64,000 nt of DNA. Origin: Heterodera schachtii. Taxonomy: Eukaryota; Nematoda; Chromadorea; Rhabditida; Heteroderidae. Position numbers and translations under genes: made by a program. This document shows positions 1 through 8,290 of the stretch, piece by piece. The notes below the pieces were generated by a model. That model did no database searches and was not told the DNA's origin. It saw only the letters and a program-made list of their open reading frames with translations. Where the stretch lies: contig SIJG01000009.1 of assembly GCA_023374025.1 (NCBI GenBank), positions 1,429,558 to 1,493,557 of the forward strand. Reading direction: 5' to 3'. The stretch's first letter is position 1, and every line of letters starts with the position of its first letter.

Positions 1-621
1 CAAATAGAGTTCATATTCATGGTCAGCGGCCCCGAAAACCCCTGGAAACACGTTTTTAGCATTAAAAATTAAAAAAAAAATTTGTATGTGGGTCAAACTG
101 TATAAGTACCGAGAAGGGGCGGTATTTATTTTGTGCTCTGCTGACCGAGTGTGGTCATTAGGGATTAATTAATCAGCAGAGAACACTAATTAGGAATGAA
201 AGGCAGAGATAGGGATTAGACAGTACAGTCAAAGACAAAGAGAGAGAAGGGAGAGTGGGAGGATAACAAAAAGAGGAGATTAAATAAAAAACAATCGGAC
301 ATTTCTCTCGCTAATTCCTCGATTTTGAATCATTTTAAAATTCACTGCTCGCAATTTTTTATTTTCGAAACTAAGATTCCGGTAATAGTCAGAAGTTTGA
401 TTCCCCCATTTTTTAGAAAAAAAACATAAATTGAAAAAAGCCGTGTAAGCTTTTTTGGCGCTTTCGGGGTCACTGATCAGTGATCACGAATCTGACATCA
501 ATTCGACCAATTTCGAACCCTGGATTAAAAACAATAGGTAATTTGTAAGCGTATAAAGGCCACGCAAATACAAAAATCAGCGTGGTTATTCCGCCGGAGG
601 CATAAATGTCATAATATTTAC
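1..621. other. Repeat-rich flank without a gene
   Basis: No coding exon is seen here. Positions 8-29 (minus sense) and 472-512 carry two copies of a dispersed motif around GCTGATCACGAATATGACAT that recurs near 12447, 23563, 27592, 48893, 49037 and 55966. The copy at 472-512 continues into ATCAATTCGACCAATTTCGA, which is also found near 49055. The rest is AT-rich with a purine-rich stretch at 200-290. Confidence 0.6.
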
Positions 622-640
622 TAGAGCCCGGAATTTTGAA
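622..640 (+). mobile_element. hAT-like element terminus at gene breakpoint
   Basis: The string TAGAGCCCGGAATTTTGAA is the reverse complement of the right end of the 81-bp element at 43741-43821, so it is probably the terminus of a related small element. It stops where the reading frame of the broken gene begins (last upstream stop at 637-639). No matching second terminus or target duplication was found, so this is a solo end. That it caused the truncation is inference. Confidence 0.45.
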
Positions 641-1392
641 ACATCAACAACAATGTGATCAATTTTCTCCGCCATTTTCGTCCACTTTTCGCATCATTCT
701 GTCCGATTAATTTGATCATCGACACGGACAGTGATCGCATTTCGGAGTTTATTTTTCGCAACATTTGGCCAATGCTCAGGAAAAACATTTGTGGAATGCG
801 ATTGTCCACCACCTTTTTCCGCCGTTTGCGCAAATTCTTCCCGTCACTGTTCAACGAATTGCCGGTGTTACGCGTTGTCAAATTTTATGGTGTCAATTTC
901 TTCGCTGAATTTCCATGCGATGACAGTGCCGCGGCATCGGATGGACAATTGGTGGCCAAATGGCTTTTCACGCCGCTTCAAAACAATGTGCCAAAAGTGC
1001 TCAAATGCTCGTGGGACAAGAATGATGAAAATTGGTTGTCGGATATTGAAGCCTTCAAAGCAGTACTTACCGTGAACTTAATTAATTATTAATTAAATTT
1101 TTGCATATTTCAGGCTTTTGCCTCGGCTTCATCTCCCGCCAATTTCGTCGTTGTCATTTCGTTTCCGTTGTCTTTTCCTGCCTCCGTTGTGCCATTTGTG
1201 CTAACCAACGAATTGACTCGGGAACAATTGGCATTGAAACGGATTAACAATAGCCATCGTTTTCTGCTGATCCGTTGTCCAATTGTGCGAAACGCAAGCA
1301 AATGGACAAAATGGGAGAAGGAAACGATTGATTGCGATTTTGTGATCAGTGGAACATTATTAACATTCGAATTTATAATAGGTAGGGAATAG
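640..1392 (+). pseudogene. Fragment of a Heteroderinae-type F-box-associated-like family gene
   Basis: Two exons are visible: 640-1062 and 1114-1392, separated by a 51-bp phase-0 GT-AG intron. The conceptual protein keeps family-like blocks in order: VINFLRHFRPLF, FRNIWPMLRKNICG, AAASDGQLVAKWLFTP, PKVLKC, then after the intron SPANFVV, VPFVLTNELTREQL and LLIRCPIVRNASKWTKWEKE. From memory these match a large cyst-nematode family often annotated as F-box or uncharacterised; this is recognition, not a search. The N-terminal part (about 130 residues in family members) is absent: an in-frame stop lies at 637-639 and no start ATG is in frame. The last codons and stop (1390-1392) lie in sequence resembling a transposon end that starts at 1383. 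An alternative is that GTAGGG at 1382 is a splice donor to a lost exon. I call it a doubly truncated pseudogene; expression as a partial protein is not excluded. Confidence 0.7.
1063..1113 (+). other. Intron of the family fragment
   Basis: This is a 51-bp GT-AG intron (GTACTTACC...ATATTTCAG). Removing it joins EAFKA to AFASASSPANF in frame, which restores the family block. The short length and TTTCAG acceptor are typical of nematode introns. Confidence 0.75.
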
Positions 1393-1500
1393 AATTATAT
1401 GGATATAAAATCGAGAGATAGGGCTATAAAATAAGGACCAAAAATCGCAAAATATGGACATAAATTTTTCCAATTGAGGGTATAATTTCTCAAAATTTCT
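1383..1500 (+). mobile_element. Partial copy of the 44.9-kb hAT-like family
   Basis: TAGGGAATAGAATTATATGG resembles the left terminus of the element at 44903-45447 (TAGGGACCAGATTTGTACGG). The word ATATGGACATAAAT at about 1450 resembles that element's inner and right-end words. No right end or target duplication is seen, so the copy is partial and the call is tentative. Confidence 0.35.
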
Positions 1501-1524
1501 TCAAATTCACTAAATGTTAATTAA

Positions 1525-1615
1525 AACGTTAAAAATGGCTTCAATGAATTTATGCCGCCGGGACAATATTCAACTAAGGGTTTAAAAGTGAATGAGATTC
1601 ATGACATTGTCTCAA
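1525..1615 (+). CDS. Orphan exon candidate with a GTAAGT donor
   Basis: The frame is open from the stop at 1522-1524 to 1615 and ends directly at a perfect GTAAGT splice donor (1616-1621). The translation includes NGFNEFMPPGQYSTKGLKVN followed by EIHDIVS, with ordinary coding composition and an internal ATG at 1552. I do not recognise it and no partner exon was found. The following intron would run into the repeat nest at 1.7-3.3 kb. It may be the remnant of a gene split by transposon insertion, possibly the same gene as 4141-4719, but that is speculation. Confidence 0.35.
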
Positions 1616-2461
1616 GTAAGTTTTCATTCTCATGATGATTTGTTTACCTTCAATAATATAAGCATTCTTTGGTGTTGTTCTCGAGCGTGATGAGACATTT
1701 GCGCCGCACAGCAAAAGTGGATACTTGCGCCGCGCCATTTGCGCCGCAGACAGTTGCGCCGCGGATATTTGCGCCGCTCCATTTGCGCCGCGACATTTGC
1801 GCCGCCCAGCAAAAATGGACTTTTTTGCGCCACGCTGTCAAAAATTTTATTTTCATTAAAATTCCATTATTATCAATAAGTTTTACTAAAAATATAAGCC
1901 AAGACAAAAATAACTAATTGAAAATTGCAAATAATTACTAGTCACAAAGATTGACATTCAATTTTTTTGAATCATCAAAATCATAACATTGAATAGGTTC
2001 ACCAAAGATATGAAAAATAAATAAGAATACGAAAGCAATTATTTTTTTGCTTTAAAAAAGAATAAAATTCAATTCTTTTGTAATTAATTTGCTCAATAAG
2101 ATATTCACATCGATTTTAATTTAATTTTATTGAAAAAGCACTGGTTTTAAAATTTTCACCACTATTTTACCATTTTTGCAATTTTTATGGCCTTATTTAA
2201 GTACCTATTTTGATTTTGGTTTGTTTGCCCTAACATACGTGTGCAAGGGGGGGGGGGGTCAGGGAAGAGGTCGTGCGTTCGGCGATGACCCCCCTAGGGG
2301 GGGTCAGCGTCAAATTTTTTGCGTTCGACCATTTTTCCCGCTTTTTTGCGGCGCCTTTTTGTAAACGGCTAATTTTTGCGTTCGATCATTTTTGCATTTT
2401 TCATGCCGCTTTTTGCGGTACACTTTTTCCAAAAAACTTTTGGGGAACGGTGGGTTGGAGG

Positions 2462-2490
2462 TCCGGCGGTGCCGATATGCGCTGCCGGGA
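2462..2490 (+). repeat. GNNA stem-loop repeat, copy 1
   Basis: This is a GC-rich hairpin motif with loop GATA. It lies in about 150 bp that also aligns with 3440-3600 (shared GGGGAACGGTGGG-like lead, GTTAACAAATTT and AAGAAAATTTAGG downstream). One stem pair next to the loop is mismatched. Confidence 0.6.
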
Positions 2491-2633
2491 AAATTTTTTA
2501 ATGCGAATTGTTAACAAATTTGCCAAAAAAGGATCGATTTTTTGCTCATTTGAACCAATTTTTTAAGAAAATTTAGGAATTTTTAATGAAATATTTAAAA
2601 AATTGGCAAAATTTTAGGGATTTTTCAGCCCAT

Positions 2634-2684
2634 CCTCTTGCGTTCGACGAAATTTCTTCAGCAAAATTCGTCGAACGCAAGAGG
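2634..2684. repeat. 18-bp perfect inverted repeat
   Basis: The arms at 2634-2651 and 2667-2684 are perfect reverse complements (arm CCTCTTGCGTTCGACGAA) around a 15-nt spacer. The arm contains the TGCGTTCGAC word of the surrounding element. It could fold as a strong hairpin or be a head-to-head word duplication. Confidence 0.85.
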
Positions 2685-3471
2685 AAAAGGGTATCAAACG
2701 CAGAAAAATTGGAAAATTTTAGCAAAATTTCTTAAGGATTTTTCAAGTCCCAACTTTTTTTGCTGCGTTCGACAAATCGCCCTCAGGGTTAGTCGAACGC
2801 AATTGCGCGACCCTTTCCTTGAACTTGCCGCTCCCTTTTCTCGTTTTTTTCCCTTTTCCTTTTCTCTCTTTTTTTTCTTTCCCTTTTTTCCTCTTTCTCC
2901 CTTTTTTCTCGACCCCCCCCCCCCCCCCCCCCCCCGCCTCGTGCGTTCGACACCCGCCGACCCCTTGCGTTCGGCGTCACGACCCCCCCCCCCCCCCCCC
3001 TTGCACAGCTATGCAGGCAATACGAAGGCTTGTTATCACATATGGTTCCAATGAAAACCAAAATGATCAAGATTTGATCAATCATTACGTGCACTTCAAT
3101 ATGGAATTGACATGAAAGGCTTCGAAGGAATTAATAATGAATATCAATCGATTCTTATTCGATAAACACATAAATTTATTTTAATGAGAGCGCAAATGTC
3201 TTTTTTCGCTGTACAGCGCAAATGTCGCGGCGCAAATGTCCTTTTTGCTGAGCGGCGCAAGTGTCGCGGCGCAAATGGCACGGCGCAAATGTCCGCGGCG
3301 CAAGAGTCTTTTTTTGCTGAGTTAAAAAAATCAATAAGGTGCAAAAATATGGCCAATATGGCTAGAAAAAGTTCAGTTTTTTAATGTAATCGGCTCAAAA
3401 AAGTCAGATTTTTAAGAATTTGTTTGGGGAGCATTTTTCAGACTTTTTAGGAACAAGTGGGGCGGAAGGTT

Positions 3472-3496
3472 GGCGGTGCCGATAGGCGCCGCCGGG
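3472..3496 (+). repeat. GNNA stem-loop repeat, copy 2
   Basis: GGCGGTGCC-GATA-GGCGCCGCC forms a nine-pair stem with a GATA loop and one G-T wobble. It is followed by a diverged copy of the sequence that follows copy 1. Confidence 0.65.
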
Positions 3497-3602
3497 AAAA
3501 GTTTTGAAAATCTGAGTATATTTTGTTAACGGATTTTGTCCAAAAATTGTCCAAATTTTGTGATTTTGAGCCAATTTTTAAGAAAACAAAGGATTTTTAG
3601 GG

Positions 3603-3631
3603 TCCGGCGGTGCCGTTAGGCACCGCTGTGG
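3603..3631 (+). repeat. GNNA stem-loop repeat, copy 3
   Basis: The stem here is CGGTGCC-GTTA-GGCACCG. The wobble pair of copy 2 is a Watson-Crick T-A pair in this copy, so pairing is kept while the sequence differs. It lies 107 bp after copy 2. Confidence 0.65.
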
Positions 3632-3744
3632 AAAAATTTTGGAATCTGAGTGACAATACGCCATAAAATTACCAATTTATGAAGAATTTTACGAAATCAG
3701 AACAAAATTTGGTCGCTACACCGAAATCAGAACATTTCTGCTAA

Positions 3745-3912
3745 ATCAGAACAGATCCGCACCCTGACTTAGAGTGCAAATTGTTGGGGACCGTGTACTC
3801 TGACGGGAATTGCAAAATTTATTTCAACAAAAAGTGCTTAATGTTCGAGAATGGTTCCACAGATAGATATGCCATTAGGAACTTTGAAAAATCTGCTTTG
3901 ATAGAAAATTGA
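3745..3912 (+). CDS. Cysteine-containing exon candidate
   Basis: The frame is open from after a stop at 3742-3744 to a stop at 3910-3912. The translation includes ECKLLGTVYSDGNCKIYF followed by NKKCLMFENGSTDRYAIRN, with three Cys and normal coding composition. A possible acceptor AG precedes 3773. It could be an upstream exon of the 4141-4719 gene, but no donor in frame with that gene was identified before its stop. Just upstream is stem-loop-repeat sequence, as if the 5' part was lost. I do not recognise the domain. Confidence 0.35.
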   Translation: MRTDPHPDLECKLLGTVYSDGNCKIYFNKKCLMFENGSTDRYAIRNFEKSALIEN

Positions 3913-4140
3913 TCACAATAATACCAAACTTTATGGTTTTTGGGAGCTGAGGAAAAATTAATTTGATCACCAAAAGACAAATATGTATAATATGCTCATT
4001 TTTATGATTAATCAAAAAATAAAATTAGGCTCCTTTATAGAATTTTAGCGAGTTTATTTTTCAGGTATTTCCGAATAAATCCATTAATTCCTTCAAATCC
4101 ATTTTTGTATTGTGTTAGTCAATTAATTTTTATTTTTAAG

Positions 4141-4719
4141 GCGCATTCATCGCAAAATTTAATACGAATGGTTCAATTAACAAAAAGAAAGAAGCTGTTA
4201 AAGTTGCATTTGTTGAAGCATGTAAACATTTTATTGGCAATTACAAAGTGCTAAAGGAAAATAAAAAAGAAAGAAAAAATGTGGCATATTTGTCAGAAGC
4301 TTTTGCAAATTTTGCGAAGCTGTGGGATTTGGCTCGTGATTTTGGACTAGGCAAGTATTAAGAAAATAATTATTAAGGATGAAAATTTTTAGGATTTTAT
4401 TATAACGCAAAATTTTTTTTCAGATTTTGCCCAAATATGTGCTGAAGGAAAAAAATATGAGCAGAAATATGTAAACGGAGTGCCAATTTATCGAAATTTT
4501 GAATATGTTTTTGCTAAATGGGCAGATATAAATCAAATTGCAGTTGATAAAGCAAATAAACAAATCTCTGAACAAAGCCTGGAATTTACATTTGGCCCAA
4601 TCTTTTGGCATTACAAAAACAAAATTCATGACCCAATGGCAAAAAAACACAGCAAAGTGTTGGAGGAGGTGCCGGACCCGTGCGAAGATGCAAAACTGAA
4701 AGTGAAGAAGACGAATTGA
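4141..4719 (+). CDS. Unrecognised two-exon gene 3' end with GC-AG intron
   Basis: The exons are 4141-4350 and 4424-4719, joined across a 73-bp intron with the non-canonical donor AG|GCAAGT and a poly-T CAG acceptor. Exon 1 follows an acceptor-like TTTTTAAG. The joined frame reads about 168 residues, with blocks VKVAFVEACKHFIGNYKVL, NVAYLSEAFANFAKLWDLAR, then across the junction GLDFAQICAEGKKYEQKY, EYVFAKWADINQIAVDKANK and LEFTFGPIFWHYKNKIHDP, ending in a charged KLKVKKTN tail. It looks helical and soluble, with no signal peptide or membrane segment in the visible part. The splice restores a GAT codon and the frame stays open, which supports a real gene or a young pseudogene. The 5' part is not identified. 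Function unknown; an enzyme or an effector-like protein are both possible. Confidence 0.6.
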
Positions 4720-4805
4720 AGAAGTGTGGTGATGAGATCAGCAGAAGGCGTTGCTTGGTCGTTTCGTAAAACTACTCATTTTACAGATTTTTCGAGAAAT
4801 ATTCA

Positions 4806-5660
4806 TCATAACTTTTCTTAAACAAAACCAAATAAATAAATCTTGATATTTAGAGGATAGTGAAAGTTCTTGGATTGTTTTATTGGCATGAGAAATTTCA
4901 AATTTCATTCAGTTTTCAGAAAGTTATGACAATTTTTTGGACATTTTCGGTCATAACTTTTTGGAAACTGTTTAAATTTGTCATGCTAATATAGCAATCT
5001 GAGAGACAATGTATGAAACTAAGATTAAATAACATTTTTTTTTGTTCATTTTCCCTTGAAAAAAATGTTTTTATCTTTATGTTATTAAAATTTTTTGGAC
5101 ATTATATTTTAATTATTTTTGTGTTTTTATAAATATAATACGTATCCTAATGATCAGCAGCTGAGAAATGAGGTGTACGGACATTTCGCCTACTAACATA
5201 GAATAGGACGTTTCGCGGGTGCTAGGTCGAACCGAAAATAGTCTCAGTATGAATAAAAATATTTAGATTTAATTATTTTAAAGTAAAAAATTTTAATTTA
5301 ATTTTTTAAAGAAAATATTTAATTTTTTAAAACAATATTTTATAAAAAAACCATTAAATGAAAATTTCCAACAAACAACTGTCCATAACTTTTGTCAAAG
5401 CCAACCAAATTAAATATTCTTGGTATTATTCGATAGCTCTAACATTTCTCTATTAGCTCACCTAAATTTCAAAAATTTGGCCAAGTTTGAGCAAAGTCAT
5501 GTCCAAAAGTACATATGTGGCCAGGCTTTAGAATATTTTTGGCCATTTTGAAACGTAATGAAATTTTTTAATTTTGCAGGCTAATAGAGGACACATAGGG
5601 CTATCGAATGATAGCAAGATTATTTTAATTTGTTCCTTCTAAGAAAGTTTTGATCAGAGT
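4806..5660. repeat. Copies of a CATAACTTTT / GCTATCGAATGATACC dispersed repeat
   Basis: There is no gene here. Copies of one diverged repeat occur at about 4806-4850, 5381-5450 and, inverted, 5590-5655. Its hallmark is CATAACTTTT, then an AACCAAATTAAAT stretch, then GGTATCATTCGATAGC. More copies lie at 11262-11306 (inverted), 33441-33500 (inverted) and 34441-34510. A GTACGGACATTTCGCCTACT motif at 5175-5200 recurs at 34298-34350. Confidence 0.6.
4831..4836 (+). terminator. AATAAA polyadenylation signal candidate
   Basis: An AATAAA hexamer (overlapping AATAAATAAA) lies about 110 nt after the stop at 4719. It falls inside a copy of the dispersed CATAACTTTT...TCGATAGC repeat, so it may be repeat-derived. 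Confidence 0.35.
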
Positions 5661-5919
5661 TTTTGATGATCAAAATTGATCATCTGAGGCGAAAATACAA
5701 AAATTGATACTAATTGATTAAATTGTAAAAACTATTTAAGTTTGTTGTTAAGTGTTCTAATTTTTGATCCTAAAATCTGATTTTGGGCATGATACTCGAA
5801 TTTTGAAAATTTTCTAAAAATTTGATATAATTCCCATCCCATTTTTCTTAAATCGAATTCATCAATTATAAATATTAGGTAAGCATTTGAACAAAACTTG
5901 GCACAGAACGTAAAAAAAA

Positions 5920-6108
5920 TTGAGTTTTAGCAAATCCCGATAATCCCGCGGGATCCCGAAAAAAATCTCGAGATTGATGGGGATCGGGATTCGGTCGGGA
6001 CCCGACTCGGGATCTATCCCGATCGTTTTTACGAAATGTTCGGGATTGATCGGGATTCAATCGGGATCCCGACTCGGGATCCCTCCGACCCCAGTTGTCC
6101 GGTCTCTA
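5920..6108. mobile_element. hAT-like element remnant filled with TCGGGAT/ATCCCGA words
   Basis: The block is almost made of TCGGGAT and its reverse complement, with GACTCGGGATC palindromes. It ends in GTCCGGTCTCTA (6097-6108), identical to the right terminus of the element at 10919-12108. The left terminus was not found. It abuts the start of the long repeat at 6109. A similar word block with CGGGATTCCCG lies at 42673-42860. Confidence 0.5.
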
Positions 6109-8290
6109 CTCGAAACCACGAAATTTGACAAATTTTGACAAAAGTTTTTTGGTGTCGCATTTGTTTCTCTAAGAATTGCGCATATTTTGTTTTTTATTAA
6201 TATTTTTAAATTCTTTATTTCTTTCGCCCACTCTCTTTTTTCTCACTTTTCGCTGAAAATCAATGGAAAACGACGCGGACACATCGCTTCACTTGCACTC
6301 CTCCAACCAATTAGGTCATTCCATCCATTCCTCCCAATGCCATTTTCACAATAATTTGTCTTTTTTGCAGTCAGCAAAAATCCATTTTTTCAATTTATTT
6401 TCCAATAGATAATAAATAAAATTATTTCAATATAAGTTTTATTCATTTTTTAATGTTATTCGTTTTATTTAAGCGTTTTACAACCGAAACTGTCCAATAA
6501 ATAAAATTATTTCAATATAAGTTTTATTCATTTTTTAATGTTATTCGTTTTATTTAAGCGTTTTACAACCGAAACTGTCCAAAAATTTTAAAAAAGGTGA
6601 ATTAAAATTCGAACCAATTTATTTATATTTTTTCTTATAAAGCAAATTTTTAATTTAATTACTAGAAAGTTAATGATAATTAAATGAATAAAAAAGAAAG
6701 CATTAAAATTAAAAAAAATGCTAGAAATAAGAAATGTGTAATTTTTCGTTAACTAATTAAATTTTTACCCAAATAAACTAATGGTAAATGAAGAATAAAC
6801 ATATTTTTTTCTGTCTTACTTACAAAAAAATCAGTTAAAAATTAGAAGATAAATTATTGAATATTATTTGATGTTAAACCATTATGAAGAAACTTTGATC
6901 CATCCCAAAAGAAAAGACATGAAATTCTTTCATTTAAATCAATAAAATGAATTTAAATTATTTAAACACGCATTTTTTTGAATTATAATAATTAATATTT
7001 ATAAATTCTTAAGACAACTTCAACATACAACCAAACAAATAAAAAGTGTATTAACACAATGAGTTAACAACATAAAAGCTCATGAAATAAATAAAAAAAT
7101 ATTAATATAAATGAAATAAAATCAAAATAATCTATAAAATCTAATTTAAAAAAAACCTTATTCCAATTTCAAGAGAAAACTTTTAAAAATAAGAATTCAT
7201 CAAAAAAGATAATGAATTCAATAAAATAAATCGAACTGCCTTCACATTAAAGTAATTTTGAAATAAATAAATGAATTAACACCTCTTATCAATACATATA
7301 ATGAAATATTTTTTTCAAAGAAATAAATTTAAATTGTTCATAAATAAGATTCAAATATAAATATTATATTTATTTTTTACTATTATAAATGAAAATATTC
7401 CGAAAATTTATAGTGAAAAACTCTAAAACAAATGATGGCTCAATTAAACAAATGAGAACCAAGCAAGCAAAACTTAATTATGAAAATGTGCAATTAAAAA
7501 TATAAACAATATCAAATTAAAATAATATATTAACTAAATGATTTAAAGCTACAAAAAGAATGAAATAAATTTGGTAAGATTCATAAAATTGTTGTATATT
7601 ACAAATAAAAATATACCTTTTTAAACAAATTAACATTTATTCTTATTTTTAAAAGTTTTTGACTTTTTTAAAAGATTTTGTATATAAATAATTTTATGAA
7701 AAAGGTATTTTAACTGAAAAGATAAAAAATGGCCAAGCGGTGAGTTAGGTCTCATCATAAAGAAATTTGAAATTTAAACTTTTCAAAAAACACTTTTTAC
7801 CTTTTTATTAAATATTTAAAACAAATTGAAACAAATAAGCATTCAGAATTATTGGGTTAATTTTTGAAAATTTTAAGGAAAGGTTCCAGGAAAGACCTTT
7901 TTGATATTCTATAAAATAGTATTAAAATCAAATTTTAAATAAAATGAAAATTACAAAATTTCTCAAAAGCATCAATTAACAGATTTATTTAAAAAAAAAT
8001 CACCAATATATTATGCAACTTTTAATTGTTTCCGTTTTTAATTTGCTATTGTTGCATTAAGACACATCAACTCTGCCATATTAGCACAATGTTCTTTCGG
8101 CTTTAAACAGAAAAATAATTATTATGTTTCACAAAGGAAAATTAAAAAACGCATTTTTCCAAAATAAAAAAAATTAAAGCCCAATACAATACGTATTGCG
8201 TGATTAATTCGGAAAAAATAAATTCAACAAAATATAAAAATTGTCTGTACATATTTGTGAAAAATTTTGATTTAATTTTACTTGCGCTTG
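6109..8290 (+). repeat. Long AT-rich repeat R1, copy 1
   Basis: This aligns by eye with 28405-30490 and with 54083-55080. The best conserved part is 6253-6390, containing GAAAACGACGCGGACACATC, CTTCACTTGCACTCCTCC and CCATTTTCACAATAATTTG. Further matching blocks occur near 6580-6720, 6875-7200 and 8160-8290. No open frame is shared by the copies. The family is unknown. Confidence 0.7.
6411..6580. repeat. Perfect 85-bp tandem duplication
   Basis: The 85-bp unit at 6411-6495 is repeated without a visible difference at 6496-6580 (each ends CAACCGAAACTGTCC). It lies inside R1 copy 1 and is not seen in the other two copies, so it is recent, or an assembly artefact. Confidence 0.9.

Larger units (their letters stand above)
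2240..3007. mobile_element. GC-rich small element packed with TGCGTTCGAC words
   Basis: The ends are inverted copies of TGTGCAAGGGGGGGGGG: left at 2240, right ending at 3007 after long C runs. Inside, the word TGCGTTCGAC or a one-base variant occurs nine times in both orientations (about 2275, 2321, 2378, 2640, 2668, 2764, 2792, 2942, 2965). No convincing target duplication was found. Apparent ORFs through the C and G tracts are low-complexity artefacts. It is probably a non-autonomous DNA element inserted inside the inverted-array element around it. Confidence 0.5.
1690..3312. mobile_element. Inverted arrays of a GCGCAAATGTC-type word (MULE-like, nested)
   Basis: Two arrays of degenerate GCGGCGCAAATGTC units lie in opposite orientation: 1690-1835 reads as TTTGCGCCGCGACA and 3187-3312 as GCGGCGCAAATGTC. 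They look like long, repeat-filled terminal inverted repeats. Both contain interspersed CAGCAAAAA spacers in matching order. The GC-rich element at 2240-3007 sits between them; without it the span is about 0.86 kb, close to the related element at 20076-20937. No target duplication could be fixed here, so the outer ends are uncertain. Confidence 0.5.

Noticed and set aside
655..1092. Start of the family gene at a GTG at 655
   Set aside because: The homology already begins at the edge of the frame and the conserved N-terminal region is missing; GTG is not a credible nuclear start in a nematode. I treat it as a truncated gene.
2638..3115. Proline- or glycine-rich frames across the C tracts on both strands
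   Set aside because: They are translations of homopolymer C/G and pyrimidine-rich DNA inside a small element.
7728..7785. tRNA-Leu or tRNA-Ser A-box-like TGGCCAAGCGGT
   Set aside because: No B box or pairing stems follow at the right distance.
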